Shown here: positions 45,406-52,634 of the stretch, one piece after another
How the letters are laid out: each line of letters begins with the position of its first letter
Position numbering within the stretch: position 1 is the first letter of the stretch
DNA from: Kiritimatiellia bacterium
GTDB taxonomy: Bacteria > Verrucomicrobiota > Kiritimatiellia > RFP12 > UBA1067
Assembly (NCBI GenBank): GCA_017427485.1
Contig: JAFRSR010000037.1
Location: forward strand, 1-64,000
Direction of reading: 5' to 3'
DNA: 64,000 nt
Position numbers and translations under genes: made by a program
Notes under the pieces: model-generated
Seen by the model: the letters and a program-made list of their open reading frames with translations, nothing else
The model's database searches: none
Told to the model about the DNA's origin: nothing

Positions 45406-45928
45406 GATTACTCCTTTTGTTGTTCGTGTTTGTAAATCTCTCTTTTTCATTTTGGATTTCGTTACCGGATTTCATTTCAGACACTTTCCCCCGATTACGG
45501 TTCGCGATAACGTACTCCAATCGGTTCATAATCCGATGTTCTACGCGTTGCAAAGCAAGCGTGATGACGACATTGTCCGGTTGCCATACGCCAAACAACG
45601 AACGACTCTCGTATTTGACTATTCCGCTTCCGTGATATGGCTTGTAGTATCCGGGCGGTGCCTCCTCAATCCAGCAACTACTTTTGCCGCAATTGGTTCG
45701 CCCACCTAAACGGCAAAACCCGTTGATGTCTGTACGGTCATGTACGATGTCGGGATTCGCCTCCTCCGTCCATGCTCGCCATCCTATATCATCCTCAAAT
45801 CGTGCGACCATCTTCACTCCTCTCAATGGCGATCGGTCTATGGCATCGAACACATAAGCCGCTATATAAGCCCTGTCAAACGCAGCTTCTGCAATGACAG
45901 GCAAGAACAACAAAAGCATTGATCTCAT
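45383..45928 (-). pseudogene. C-terminally truncated LEP-family secreted protein
   Basis: The 181-residue frame begins with a signal peptide (MLLLFLPVIAEA) and matches the first half of the 360-residue protein at 51552: a cassette of variable-Ig type (YIAAYVFDAIDRSPLRGVKMVARFED), TDINGFCRLGG against TDAKGMCRVVG, then ITLALQRVEH against TTLLQRIEH. After that the paralogue has 210 more residues, whereas this frame passes into low-complexity Asn/Lys-rich sequence and stops inside the SDR start. It looks cut off where the island meets the SDR gene. It may still be expressed. Confidence 0.6.
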
Positions 45929-45961
45929 CGAGAGTCTCCATCTTTTATTTGGGATGCTCCG

Positions 45962-46909
45962 TTACTTTGGTTCGAGATTAGTGTCGTTTGGCGTGGGATT
46001 GAATCGATAATTGACAGTTGCCACCGCCTTGCCTTTCCAACCTCCCTCAATAAATAAAGTCCTTATCATCGAATAGTTTGCCTCGCGGATGTTTCCTTTC
46101 TCATCGAGTTTACAACGACTTCGTACAACCATTAGCTTTCCTTTGGGAACTCCACTATCTGAAAACACCCCATTCTTTCGCATAGCGCGGCATGTAAATT
46201 CAGTTTGAAAGACGTGGCTCGTATCGGCGTTATACACTCCAGCAAAGGCACTTCCAATAGTTTTGTCAGCAAAATAAAATCCTGCACCATTGCCAACAAA
46301 ACGAATGTCCATTTGCGCAAACTCCAACGTTGCCATCGGTCTGCCATCCCATTGGACCATTACCTCAAAATCAGGGATTTCGCCTCCTCTTCCACTGGCG
46401 ATCCAGTCCTTTTTCTCCATGTCAAATCCTATCCATGTATTTGTCGCAGGGACTTGAATGCCGTCATGGAGAGCAATAAGTTCAATTGGGTTTACAACCC
46501 TACGCATCGGCAATTCCAACACCATTCCCCAAGGCTGCCACTTGCCATTGCGTACTTCGTATTCACTCCCCATCTTTACAAGGCACAACTTCTTTGAAGC
46601 TTTATAATATCCGTCTTTTGTGACCCCAATTTCAACTTCGTTTCCCGTGGTCTTACCTTCTATGACAAATTGCCCTTGGGCATCTGTCATTCCATCGACA
46701 AAATACGCCCTTTCTCGGAAATTCATTCCCATCAAGACCTTTACGCTGGCATTCGACACGGCGTTCCCATCATCGTCAACGGCAGAAACTATCATACGAA
46801 GTTCACCTCCGTTCCTTCTAGCCTTGAGATATTCAGGGCCTTTCTTATGGGCAAAGACCGACATGGCTACCGTCAGAGCAACCATCGTGACTGCAAGCGT
46901 CTTCATCAT
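45962..46909 (-). CDS. LEP-family secreted protein (315 aa)
   Basis: The protein has a signal peptide (LAVTMVALTVAMSVFA), then a carboxypeptidase-regulatory-like Ig domain (residues about 35-115: MIVSAVDDDGNAVSNASVKVL, TDAQGQFVIEGKT), then a beta-rich C-terminal domain. It is paralogous to the gene at 47106 over its whole length, with the shared marks VRNGKWQPWG, MRRVVNPIEL, TNTWIGFDM, VQWDGRP and the identical ending PNDTNLEPK. Strong ribosome site (AAAGGAGCCCTGAA). Lower GC than flanking host genes. Function unknown; possible partner or immunity factor of the hydrolase module. Confidence 0.65.
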   Translation of the reverse strand: MMKTLAVTMVALTVAMSVFAHKKGPEYLKARRNGGELRMIVSAVDDDGNAVSNASVKVLMGMNFRERAYFVDGMTDAQGQFVIEGKTTGNEVEIGVTKDGYYKASKKLCLVKMGSEYEVRNGKWQPWGMVLELPMRRVVNPIELIALHDGIQVPATNTWIGFDMEKKDWIASGRGGEIPDFEVMVQWDGRPMATLEFAQMDIRFVGNGAGFYFADKTIGSAFAGVYNADTSHVFQTEFTCRAMRKNGVFSDSGVPKGKLMVVRSRCKLDEKGNIREANYSMIRTLFIEGGWKGKAVATVNYRFNPTPNDTNLEPK

Positions 46910-47088
46910 TTCAGGGCTCCTTTCAACTCATTTGTCTTATCCGCATAGAGCTTGAAGGGGTGAGCAATCGCCGAAAACGCAGTATCGCAATATAGCGTTC
47001 CAGTCCTCTGGACACATCCGGGGATTCCTGTCTGCAATGACAATGCAAACAGCGATACCCCAATCATGTATTTTGTTCGTTTGCGCAT
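46906..47088 (-). CDS. Small lipoprotein (60 aa)
   Basis: A basic start, hydrophobic segment and lipobox (TGIPGC) within the first 25 residues predict a small lipoprotein. The mature part (LYCDTAFSAIAHPFKLYAD) faintly resembles YceK-type lipoproteins. It fits exactly between two LEP genes: 17 bp after one and overlapping the start of the next by 4 bp (ATGA), so it belongs to the same operon. Confidence 0.5.
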   Translation of the reverse strand: MRKRTKYMIGVSLFALSLQTGIPGCVQRTGTLYCDTAFSAIAHPFKLYADKTNELKGALK

Positions 47089-47105
47089 ACTCGTTTCTCG
47101 TTCTC

Positions 47106-48050
47106 TTACTTCGGCTCAAGGTTCGTATCATTTGGTATTGGGTTGAATGCGCCACTATAATCTATCATGGCAGCAGAATTGCGAGACGGATATATGTCAA
47201 ATCTTCTCAACATCCCATAGTTTGCAGAAACTATCTCCCCGTTCGCTTTGAGTTCACATCTGGTTCGTGTCACGAAGAACTCATCCTTGGGAAAGGGATG
47301 ATGCGTTTGATGGAAATCCCCCTCACGATTTATTGTCGTAAAAGACACCTCAAAAACCTTATTGGTATCAGCCCTATAAGCAAACGGAAAATCACTTTCT
47401 TCTGACTTTCTCGCAAAATACCCACCGCTTTTTTCTGCCACAAAACGAACCGTGGCCTTACATAGCCTGCACTGTGACGCGCTAAGGCCATCCCACTCAA
47501 CCTTCACTTCAAAATCGGCTCCCGTTCCAGTTCCATACGGATGAACGAAATCACCAATCCTCATATCAAATCGCATCCATTCATTTGTGCGAGGAACAGA
47601 AATCCACTTTACGGTGTCCACAAGGAGACACGGGTTAAGTATGCGACGCAAAGCTATCTGTTGCTCACCCCCGTATGGTTGCCACTTCCCATCCTTCACA
47701 TCATGTTCCGCCCACATAGGGATATATGACATCTCTTTACGAGAAGCATAATGGCCGTCTTTGCTAACAAAAAATCTCATATAATTTCCGTTTGTCTTTC
47801 CGCTCGCTACCCATACTCCATTGGTGTCTGTCCATCCGAAAAAAGAATACTCGCCAGACGGCATGTCGAAAGTTGCTCGAACGTTCGCATTTGTGACTGG
47901 CATCCCTTGGTCGTCATATACTTTCAAGACGATTTTAGCCATTGCTCCTTTAGAGATTGCGTTTTGAATCTCGGACTTTAGTTTTCGCGCATAAATGGCA
48001 CATGGAAGCAACAGTATCACGACTAACGATAATTTCAATGTGACTCTCAT
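47106..48050 (-). CDS. LEP-family secreted protein (314 aa), coupled to hydrolase remnant
   Basis: A signal peptide (LSLVVILLLPCAIYA) precedes an Ig-like carboxypeptidase-regulatory domain (VLKVYDDQGMPVTNANVRATF, TDTNGVWVASGKT) and a beta-rich half with VKDGKWQPYGG, LRRILNPCLLV, TNEWMRFDM, VEWDGLS and the ending PNDTNLEPK. It is a full-length paralogue of the 45962 gene. Its ATG overlaps the stop of the hydrolase remnant by ATGA (48047-48050), the same coupling as between 52631 and 52634. Confidence 0.65.
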   Translation of the reverse strand: MRVTLKLSLVVILLLPCAIYARKLKSEIQNAISKGAMAKIVLKVYDDQGMPVTNANVRATFDMPSGEYSFFGWTDTNGVWVASGKTNGNYMRFFVSKDGHYASRKEMSYIPMWAEHDVKDGKWQPYGGEQQIALRRILNPCLLVDTVKWISVPRTNEWMRFDMRIGDFVHPYGTGTGADFEVKVEWDGLSASQCRLCKATVRFVAEKSGGYFARKSEESDFPFAYRADTNKVFEVSFTTINREGDFHQTHHPFPKDEFFVTRTRCELKANGEIVSANYGMLRRFDIYPSRNSAAMIDYSGAFNPIPNDTNLEPK

Positions 48051-48841
48051 CTCAGATTTCCTTTCTCTATTGCCTTATCATAGAACTTGAACACGTAGAA
48101 ATATGCAACATCCCTCAGGTCAGAGTGACACCACTGTCCTTGATAGTTAGAACGGTTTGGCCAAGCATTAGGCCGAGGTATACCCAGATTCACATCTTTT
48201 GAGTTCAAATCAAAATTTGTCATGGCATCCCATCCTTGAAACTTTACTCGACCTGCCGCCGGAGTGAGCGCGGGAATACCTAGTGCAAGATGTGCGCCCC
48301 TAACAAGAAGCGGGATTGTCGGTTGGTTCATACTTGGCGGATAGCAGTAGAAAACGGTATTTGTCCTGAAGTCAACTTCCGTCATTGTCTGGGCCTCCGC
48401 AACAGAAATCTTGTTAATGCCAAATATGTTCTCGTCAATGTTCCATCCCGACCAACTTGTGCCACCAATGCCACCTCTACCCTTAAACAACCCCTGCTTC
48501 TGCCAGCTTCCCTCTTCGGCGGTGATGTTGAAATCTATGAACGGCCAAGACAGGGATAGCGTAGGCCAATGGAAAATCCCCGTGGTGACGCCGGGGACGG
48601 TGTCAGATTCGAGGAAGATCGGATCGCCTGTCGAGTAATAGTTGTACACCGTCCCGGCGCGAGCCAGCGCGGTGGAAAAGTAGTTCGGCCAGCCCATCTT
48701 GCCGCGTGAATCAGTGGCGTCGTCGTTGAACCACTTGTGCCAGTTCGCCGCCCAAGAGAGAGAATTATAGCCACGCCATGACGACGGAACGTATTTTCTG
48801 CGAATCGCGCCTTCGTTATCTTTTAAGGAATCCATAATCAT
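48047..48841 (-). pseudogene. C-terminal remnant of an alpha/beta-hydrolase module protein
   Basis: The frame (264 residues from the ATG at 48841) aligns with the last 230 residues of the 1976-residue protein: SWAANWHKW against KWAANWNEH, the STGDPIFLES region against SPTEDILEN, IPALTPAAG against IPATSFAAG, RPNAWPNRSNYQGQWCHSDL against RPNGWPRRENEWKHSDI, and YFYVFKFYDK against YFYVYDFFDK. The hydrolase core with its nucleophile elbow is missing, and the frame begins inside the 3' end of the restriction enzyme gene. It has no signal peptide. Probably the surviving tail of a second large protein; expression is uncertain. Confidence 0.65.
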
Positions 48842-51536
48842 AAACCTTTGGCTCGATTTGCGCGGCAAGTGCCTTGTGCGCAATACGCAACGCAGAAAGA
48901 AGCGTATTGTAGGTAGTATCGTCCGATTTCGCGTTCATCGCGCCGTTTGGCTTACAGCCCTGGAAATGCGCGCGGATGTCGTAGTAGGAAGCGTTAGGGT
49001 TCGCGCCCGGCTGTGCGTGGTAGTAACGCCAGAGTTCGCGCCCCGCGTCGAGCACCGCACGGGCGGCGGGAGTGACAAGTGTTGCCATTGTGGGAATGTT
49101 GCCAGTTCCAATGTTGCCAGTTCCCAATTGGTCATTGGATTTGGCAATTGGCAACACTTTCACATTGGCAACATTCTCAAATTCCAATTCACCCTGGTAG
49201 GGCGGGCGCGCCGCGCCCGCCGCGGCGGCCAGAGGGCTGGCCGCCCTGCCGTTTATGAAGTCGTTCATGAAATGGCTCGTGAAACAATCCTTCGCCCCCA
49301 CCTCTTCCTCCGTAAACGGAATCCAGTGGTTCGCGCCGTACCGGGATTTGATAGCATTGAAATCAGAAAAAAGCGTATAGATTACGCAGTCGGAGCGAAA
49401 TGCGGCATCATCAGCCCACATGTCAAACGGGACAAGAAAGTTGTCTCTGTCATTCAGCCAATCAGCCGACACACAATGCCTAACCGCAAGATAGACACAA
49501 ACCTCAACAAGATTTTTTGAGGCAATCCAAATACCACGAGGATTCGGCAACAACGACTTACTGTTGATTATATATACGATGCTGTTGTGCTGGAAATCAT
49601 TTCCATTGATTCCATCCATGTAGCCGATTGCACCATCTTCTTTCTGGCGAAACCGAGAGATCCAGGCGTTGATGTACTGGCTTTTGCTGTACGCCGTAAG
49701 AGTCTTTGTGCCGATAAGCACTCCATCGCGGTCGTACACGTCCGCCACGGCCGAGGTGAATGGTTGCGTAGCGACGGCGCCCCCGCCGTCGTTTCCACCC
49801 GGCTTCGACGGCGAGGCGCCGTCGCTACGCAGCCGCCACACAAAGAAGCCGATGGGGAACTTGCCTTTCACATTGTCGAAAGTGTCTGCAGGAACAATAA
49901 AACAGCTCTCCAACGTACCACGAAAGGCTCGTCGAAAAGTTGCGAAAGCTGCACCTTGAAGATGCTTCGTCTTTGAGAAGTGCCCGACTATGCAACCGGA
50001 CATCTCCTTTGCTATACGCACGAGAAACTGCGCAAAAAGTTCACGCGATGCAGTTCCTAATAAGTCGGCGTATTTCTTTTGCACCTCAGTGACATTTACG
50101 CCGCGCTTCCCCTTCAAACCACCGTCAACTGAAACCTTGCTCGACACTTCCGCATAAGGTGGATTGATGTAGATGACGAGCCGCTTGCGCTTTTCTGGGT
50201 CGTCGATGATTTCCTTCAGCCCCTGCGGGAGCCTGTCGAACGAATCGTTGAGGAAGTCGAACTGGAACACGTGGCTTTCAAGGAGGTTGGCGCCGTTCCT
50301 CGCGCGTTCGAGCATCACGTCCACGTCTTGCTGATCGAGAGTGGAGACCCAGATGCGGTACTTGTTCGTGAGGCCGACCTCGAGGTTGCCCGTGCCGCCC
50401 GCGCAGTCCCACACGTAGTATTCGTCCTGCCAGTTCTCGCCCAGGACGGCGGCGATGTACTGCTGCGACTTCTCCACCCAGATCGCGGGCGTGAAGAACG
50501 ACCCCTTGCGCTCGCGCACGTCCTGCGGGACGAGCAGGTCGAGGCGGGAGACGATGAAGTCCCAGTATTCGCGCTTCGGCGGACGCTTGTAGCGCCGCCA
50601 GAACGCGGAGTAGGCGGAGAGGCCATCGGCGGCCAGAGGGCTGGCCGCCCTACCATCGTCCGGTAGGGCGGTCGCCCCGCGACCGCCGTTTGCCTTGAAC
50701 CCGAACGTGAGATTGAAGTTCAACTCGTCCTCGTTCTTCCGCTTCACCGTGTAGGGTGTAGGGGAATTCGCGTCGAACGTGATGTAGAAGTCCTCTGCGG
50801 GACGGTCATCAGCGACCTCCGGCGTGCCGTTGTCGTCCACGTTCATTTCCGCAAGGAAGAAGTCGCGGTCGTAAAGAGCGTACTTCTTCTTGAGAACGTC
50901 CCACGGCGCGTCGATGTGCGGCATCACCGAAGTGCGCCACTTCTGGTAGATGAACGTGAAGTTGTTGCGGTCGATGGGAGTTGCGAGCGCGGGGGAGCCG
51001 CCGGAGGTGAAATTACGCGCGATGAACGACTTGATCTCCGCGTCGTCCGCGCCGAACCTGAACACGACGATCTTGTCCGCCGGAACGACGCCGCGCACAG
51101 TCTCCACAGTCTTGTCGTCGACGGCGGACGGCGTCTGCGTCCAGTTGAAGTCGTTCAAGTTGAATACGGGCAAGATGTAGTGGTACTCGACAAACGCAAT
51201 CTTCTCGTTGTCAAAACAGCCGACGAACTTTGGAGGTTCGTCCGCATGGTAGGGACGCGCGTCCCGCGCGTCCGCGGCGGCGTGGGGACATGCCGCCCTA
51301 CCGATGGTGAGGATCAGCTGCGCAAGCATCCGATGAACGTCCGTCGGATGGTTCTTCGCCTCGGCCCAGAGGATCGGCGGATCGGGAACGAAGGTCATCT
51401 GCCGAGGATCGCGGCGTTTCGGCGACACGCAGAAGTCGATGTTTCCGACGATGCGGGTGCAGTCGAACCTGCCGAAGTAAACCGTGGCGACACGGTTCTT
51501 CAGTTCCTCTTCTCGGATTACGGATTGGTGGTTCAT
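48816..51536 (-). CDS. Single-chain restriction-modification enzyme (type IIG-like)
   Basis: The 906-residue protein joins a PD-(D/E)xK-type nuclease (Asp34, then Glu59-Ala-Lys61 in WAEAKNH) to a gamma-class N6-adenine methyltransferase: motif I DCAGGTGNLEVG near residue 378 and motif IV NPPY near 459. A long C-terminal target-recognition region follows. One chain doing both cutting and methylation is the type IIG/IIL plan; an Eco57I-like classification is likely. The start follows ATGGAGAACGTGCC. Four palindromic insertions (about residues 78-96, 283-303, 570-590, 762-780) lie between recognisable motifs. A 15-bp tandem repeat near 49097-49126 encodes GTGNIGTGNI. Co-directional with and 15 bp from the LEP gene. 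Confidence 0.75.
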   Translation of the reverse strand: MNHQSVIREEELKNRVATVYFGRFDCTRIVGNIDFCVSPKRRDPRQMTFVPDPPILWAEAKNHPTDVHRMLAQLILTIGRAACPHAAADARDARPYHADEPPKFVGCFDNEKIAFVEYHYILPVFNLNDFNWTQTPSAVDDKTVETVRGVVPADKIVVFRFGADDAEIKSFIARNFTSGGSPALATPIDRNNFTFIYQKWRTSVMPHIDAPWDVLKKKYALYDRDFFLAEMNVDDNGTPEVADDRPAEDFYITFDANSPTPYTVKRKNEDELNFNLTFGFKANGGRGATALPDDGRAASPLAADGLSAYSAFWRRYKRPPKREYWDFIVSRLDLLVPQDVRERKGSFFTPAIWVEKSQQYIAAVLGENWQDEYYVWDCAGGTGNLEVGLTNKYRIWVSTLDQQDVDVMLERARNGANLLESHVFQFDFLNDSFDRLPQGLKEIIDDPEKRKRLVIYINPPYAEVSSKVSVDGGLKGKRGVNVTEVQKKYADLLGTASRELFAQFLVRIAKEMSGCIVGHFSKTKHLQGAAFATFRRAFRGTLESCFIVPADTFDNVKGKFPIGFFVWRLRSDGASPSKPGGNDGGGAVATQPFTSAVADVYDRDGVLIGTKTLTAYSKSQYINAWISRFRQKEDGAIGYMDGINGNDFQHNSIVYIINSKSLLPNPRGIWIASKNLVEVCVYLAVRHCVSADWLNDRDNFLVPFDMWADDAAFRSDCVIYTLFSDFNAIKSRYGANHWIPFTEEEVGAKDCFTSHFMNDFINGRAASPLAAAAGAARPPYQGELEFENVANVKVLPIAKSNDQLGTGNIGTGNIPTMATLVTPAARAVLDAGRELWRYYHAQPGANPNASYYDIRAHFQGCKPNGAMNAKSDDTTYNTLLSALRIAHKALAAQIEPKVYDYGFLKR
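49196..49250 (+). repeat. BIME-like palindrome pair in the restriction gene (1)
   Basis: GGTAG, GGCGGGCGC-GCC-GCGCCCGCC, GC, GGCGGCCAG-AGGG-CTGGCCGCC, CTGCC: two 9-bp-stem hairpins facing each other with GGTAG/CTRCC feet. It encodes GRAASPLAAAAGAARPPYQG in the target-recognition part. Confidence 0.75.
49768..49828 (+). repeat. BIME-like palindrome pair in the restriction gene (2)
   Basis: GTAG, CGACGGCG-CCCC-CGCCGTCG, 14 nt, CGACGGCG-AGG-CGCCGTCG, CTAC: identical stems in inverted orientation with GTAG feet at both outer ends, a textbook REP/inverse-REP pair. Encodes SDGASPSKPGGNDGGGAVAT. Confidence 0.8.
50628..50687 (+). repeat. BIME-like palindrome pair in the restriction gene (3)
   Basis: GGCGGCCAG-AGGG-CTGGCCGCC, CTACC, 7 nt, GGTAG, GGCGGTCGC-CCC-GCGACCGCC. 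The feet face inwards here. Encodes GGRGATALPDDGRAASPLAA between nuclease and methyltransferase domains. Confidence 0.8.
51248..51304 (+). repeat. BIME-like palindrome pair in the restriction gene (4)
   Basis: GGTAG, GGACGCGCG-TCC-CGCGCGTCC, GC, GGCGGCGTG-GGGA-CATGCCGCC (one wobble), CTACC. Same plan as copy 1. Encodes GRAACPHAAADARDARPYHA directly after the nuclease motif. Confidence 0.8.
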
Positions 51537-51551
51537 GGCACGTTCTCCATC

Positions 51552-52634
51552 TCAAGGTTCAAGGCGTGGCTGGTTACTTAGCTTGTAAATGAGATTGCCA
51601 GGGTGCGGGCAGAAATTGTTATTTGTATCCCATTCAAGGTTGCGGTCAAGGGATCTTAGGTTTAGGTAGAACTTAAAGTCCACTTCGCGTAAACCCACAT
51701 CATAGTAGCCACCTAACTTAAAATCACCATATATCTTTCCATAGTAGGCTTCGACAAGTTTTCCTTCATCGTTGTATCTTGACCTGATGCGAAAACAATA
51801 GCAGTGATCGTCATCACTTTCTGTGTAATATTCGGGATATATAACAGGGCCAGAGGTGTTCTTCTTCCGTCGACCGAATCGCATTGTCTTGCTGGGCATA
51901 TAATCGGATTCTGGAGCGGTTCTGATTCTTATGCCGCAATTATGCCCGCTAATGGACTGTTCGATCAGTCCATTCCCCTTGCCATGAAACTTGATCGTTG
52001 AGATAAAGTCGTATAAAGTTGTCTTGTGGCTTTTCCATATATTCAATGATTTGCCCATTTCCAGTCTCGTTGTTATCGTCATGTCCACATGTTTTCCATT
52101 CCCATGTGGAGGTAGCCAATCGTCATCAATGAAATCATACCGAAGTACAATATTAGTACCGTCAAATCCAGTTATGCCATTTCGGCCCTTAAGGCTAACT
52201 CCGTGGGCATATAGGGGGATCGGATGTTCGATTCTCTGAAGCAACGTGGTATAGACGCAATCGTACGGCTCGCAGCGGTACGGTATTGGTATGATACTGC
52301 TAAACTCGTTTGTGGCCTTATAGCGGACCATGGACGTAGCATGGTAGCCTGGCATCTTTTCAACGACGTAGGATGCCGCCCCATGATTCGAAGTTCCCAC
52401 CACCCTACACATGCCTTTGGCATCTGTCAGCAGATGTTCGACCCTTTCAACAGAATCATCGCCCCAATGTACTGGGTTGTCTGTAAACACTGCGGTAACC
52501 GGCACGTTTTTAAGTGGCAATCCTGATCTTTCATCCAGCACTACAACTCTGAATGCAATTCTGCCGACATTCGGGAATGCATGGGCAAGCCCCCAAATGG
52601 TCAAAGTCGTAAATAACATTACATGTTTCTTCAT
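51552..52634 (-). CDS. LEP-family secreted protein (360 aa), coupled to the TSP3-hydrolase
   Basis: A signal peptide (MLFTTLTIWGLAHA) leads to an Ig-like regulatory domain (FRVVVLDERSGLPLKNVPVTAVFTD, TDAKGMCRVVGTS), an RIEH motif and a long beta-rich region with cysteines and aromatic residues, ending NLEWDTNNN...QPRLEP. It is homologous to the 181-residue truncated protein and more distantly to the 314/315-residue pair. The ATG overlaps the stop of the large hydrolase gene by ATGA (52631-52634), so the two are translationally coupled and probably work together at or outside the inner membrane. Confidence 0.65.
   Translation of the reverse strand: MKKHVMLFTTLTIWGLAHAFPNVGRIAFRVVVLDERSGLPLKNVPVTAVFTDNPVHWGDDSVERVEHLLTDAKGMCRVVGTSNHGAASYVVEKMPGYHATSMVRYKATNEFSSIIPIPYRCEPYDCVYTTLLQRIEHPIPLYAHGVSLKGRNGITGFDGTNIVLRYDFIDDDWLPPHGNGKHVDMTITTRLEMGKSLNIWKSHKTTLYDFISTIKFHGKGNGLIEQSISGHNCGIRIRTAPESDYMPSKTMRFGRRKKNTSGPVIYPEYYTESDDDHCYCFRIRSRYNDEGKLVEAYYGKIYGDFKLGGYYDVGLREVDFKFYLNLRSLDRNLEWDTNNNFCPHPGNLIYKLSNQPRLEP

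Noticed and set aside
49196-51304. Inserts in the restriction gene as evidence that it is a pseudogene
   Set aside because: The frame stays open over 906 codons, and nuclease and methyltransferase motifs are intact, so disruption is not supported by sequence alone.
45962-52634. Reading the LEP proteins as SpaA/adhesin subunits
   Set aside because: They have an Ig-like regulatory domain but no sortase motif or anchor, and their coupling to hydrolase genes suggests another role; left unassigned.
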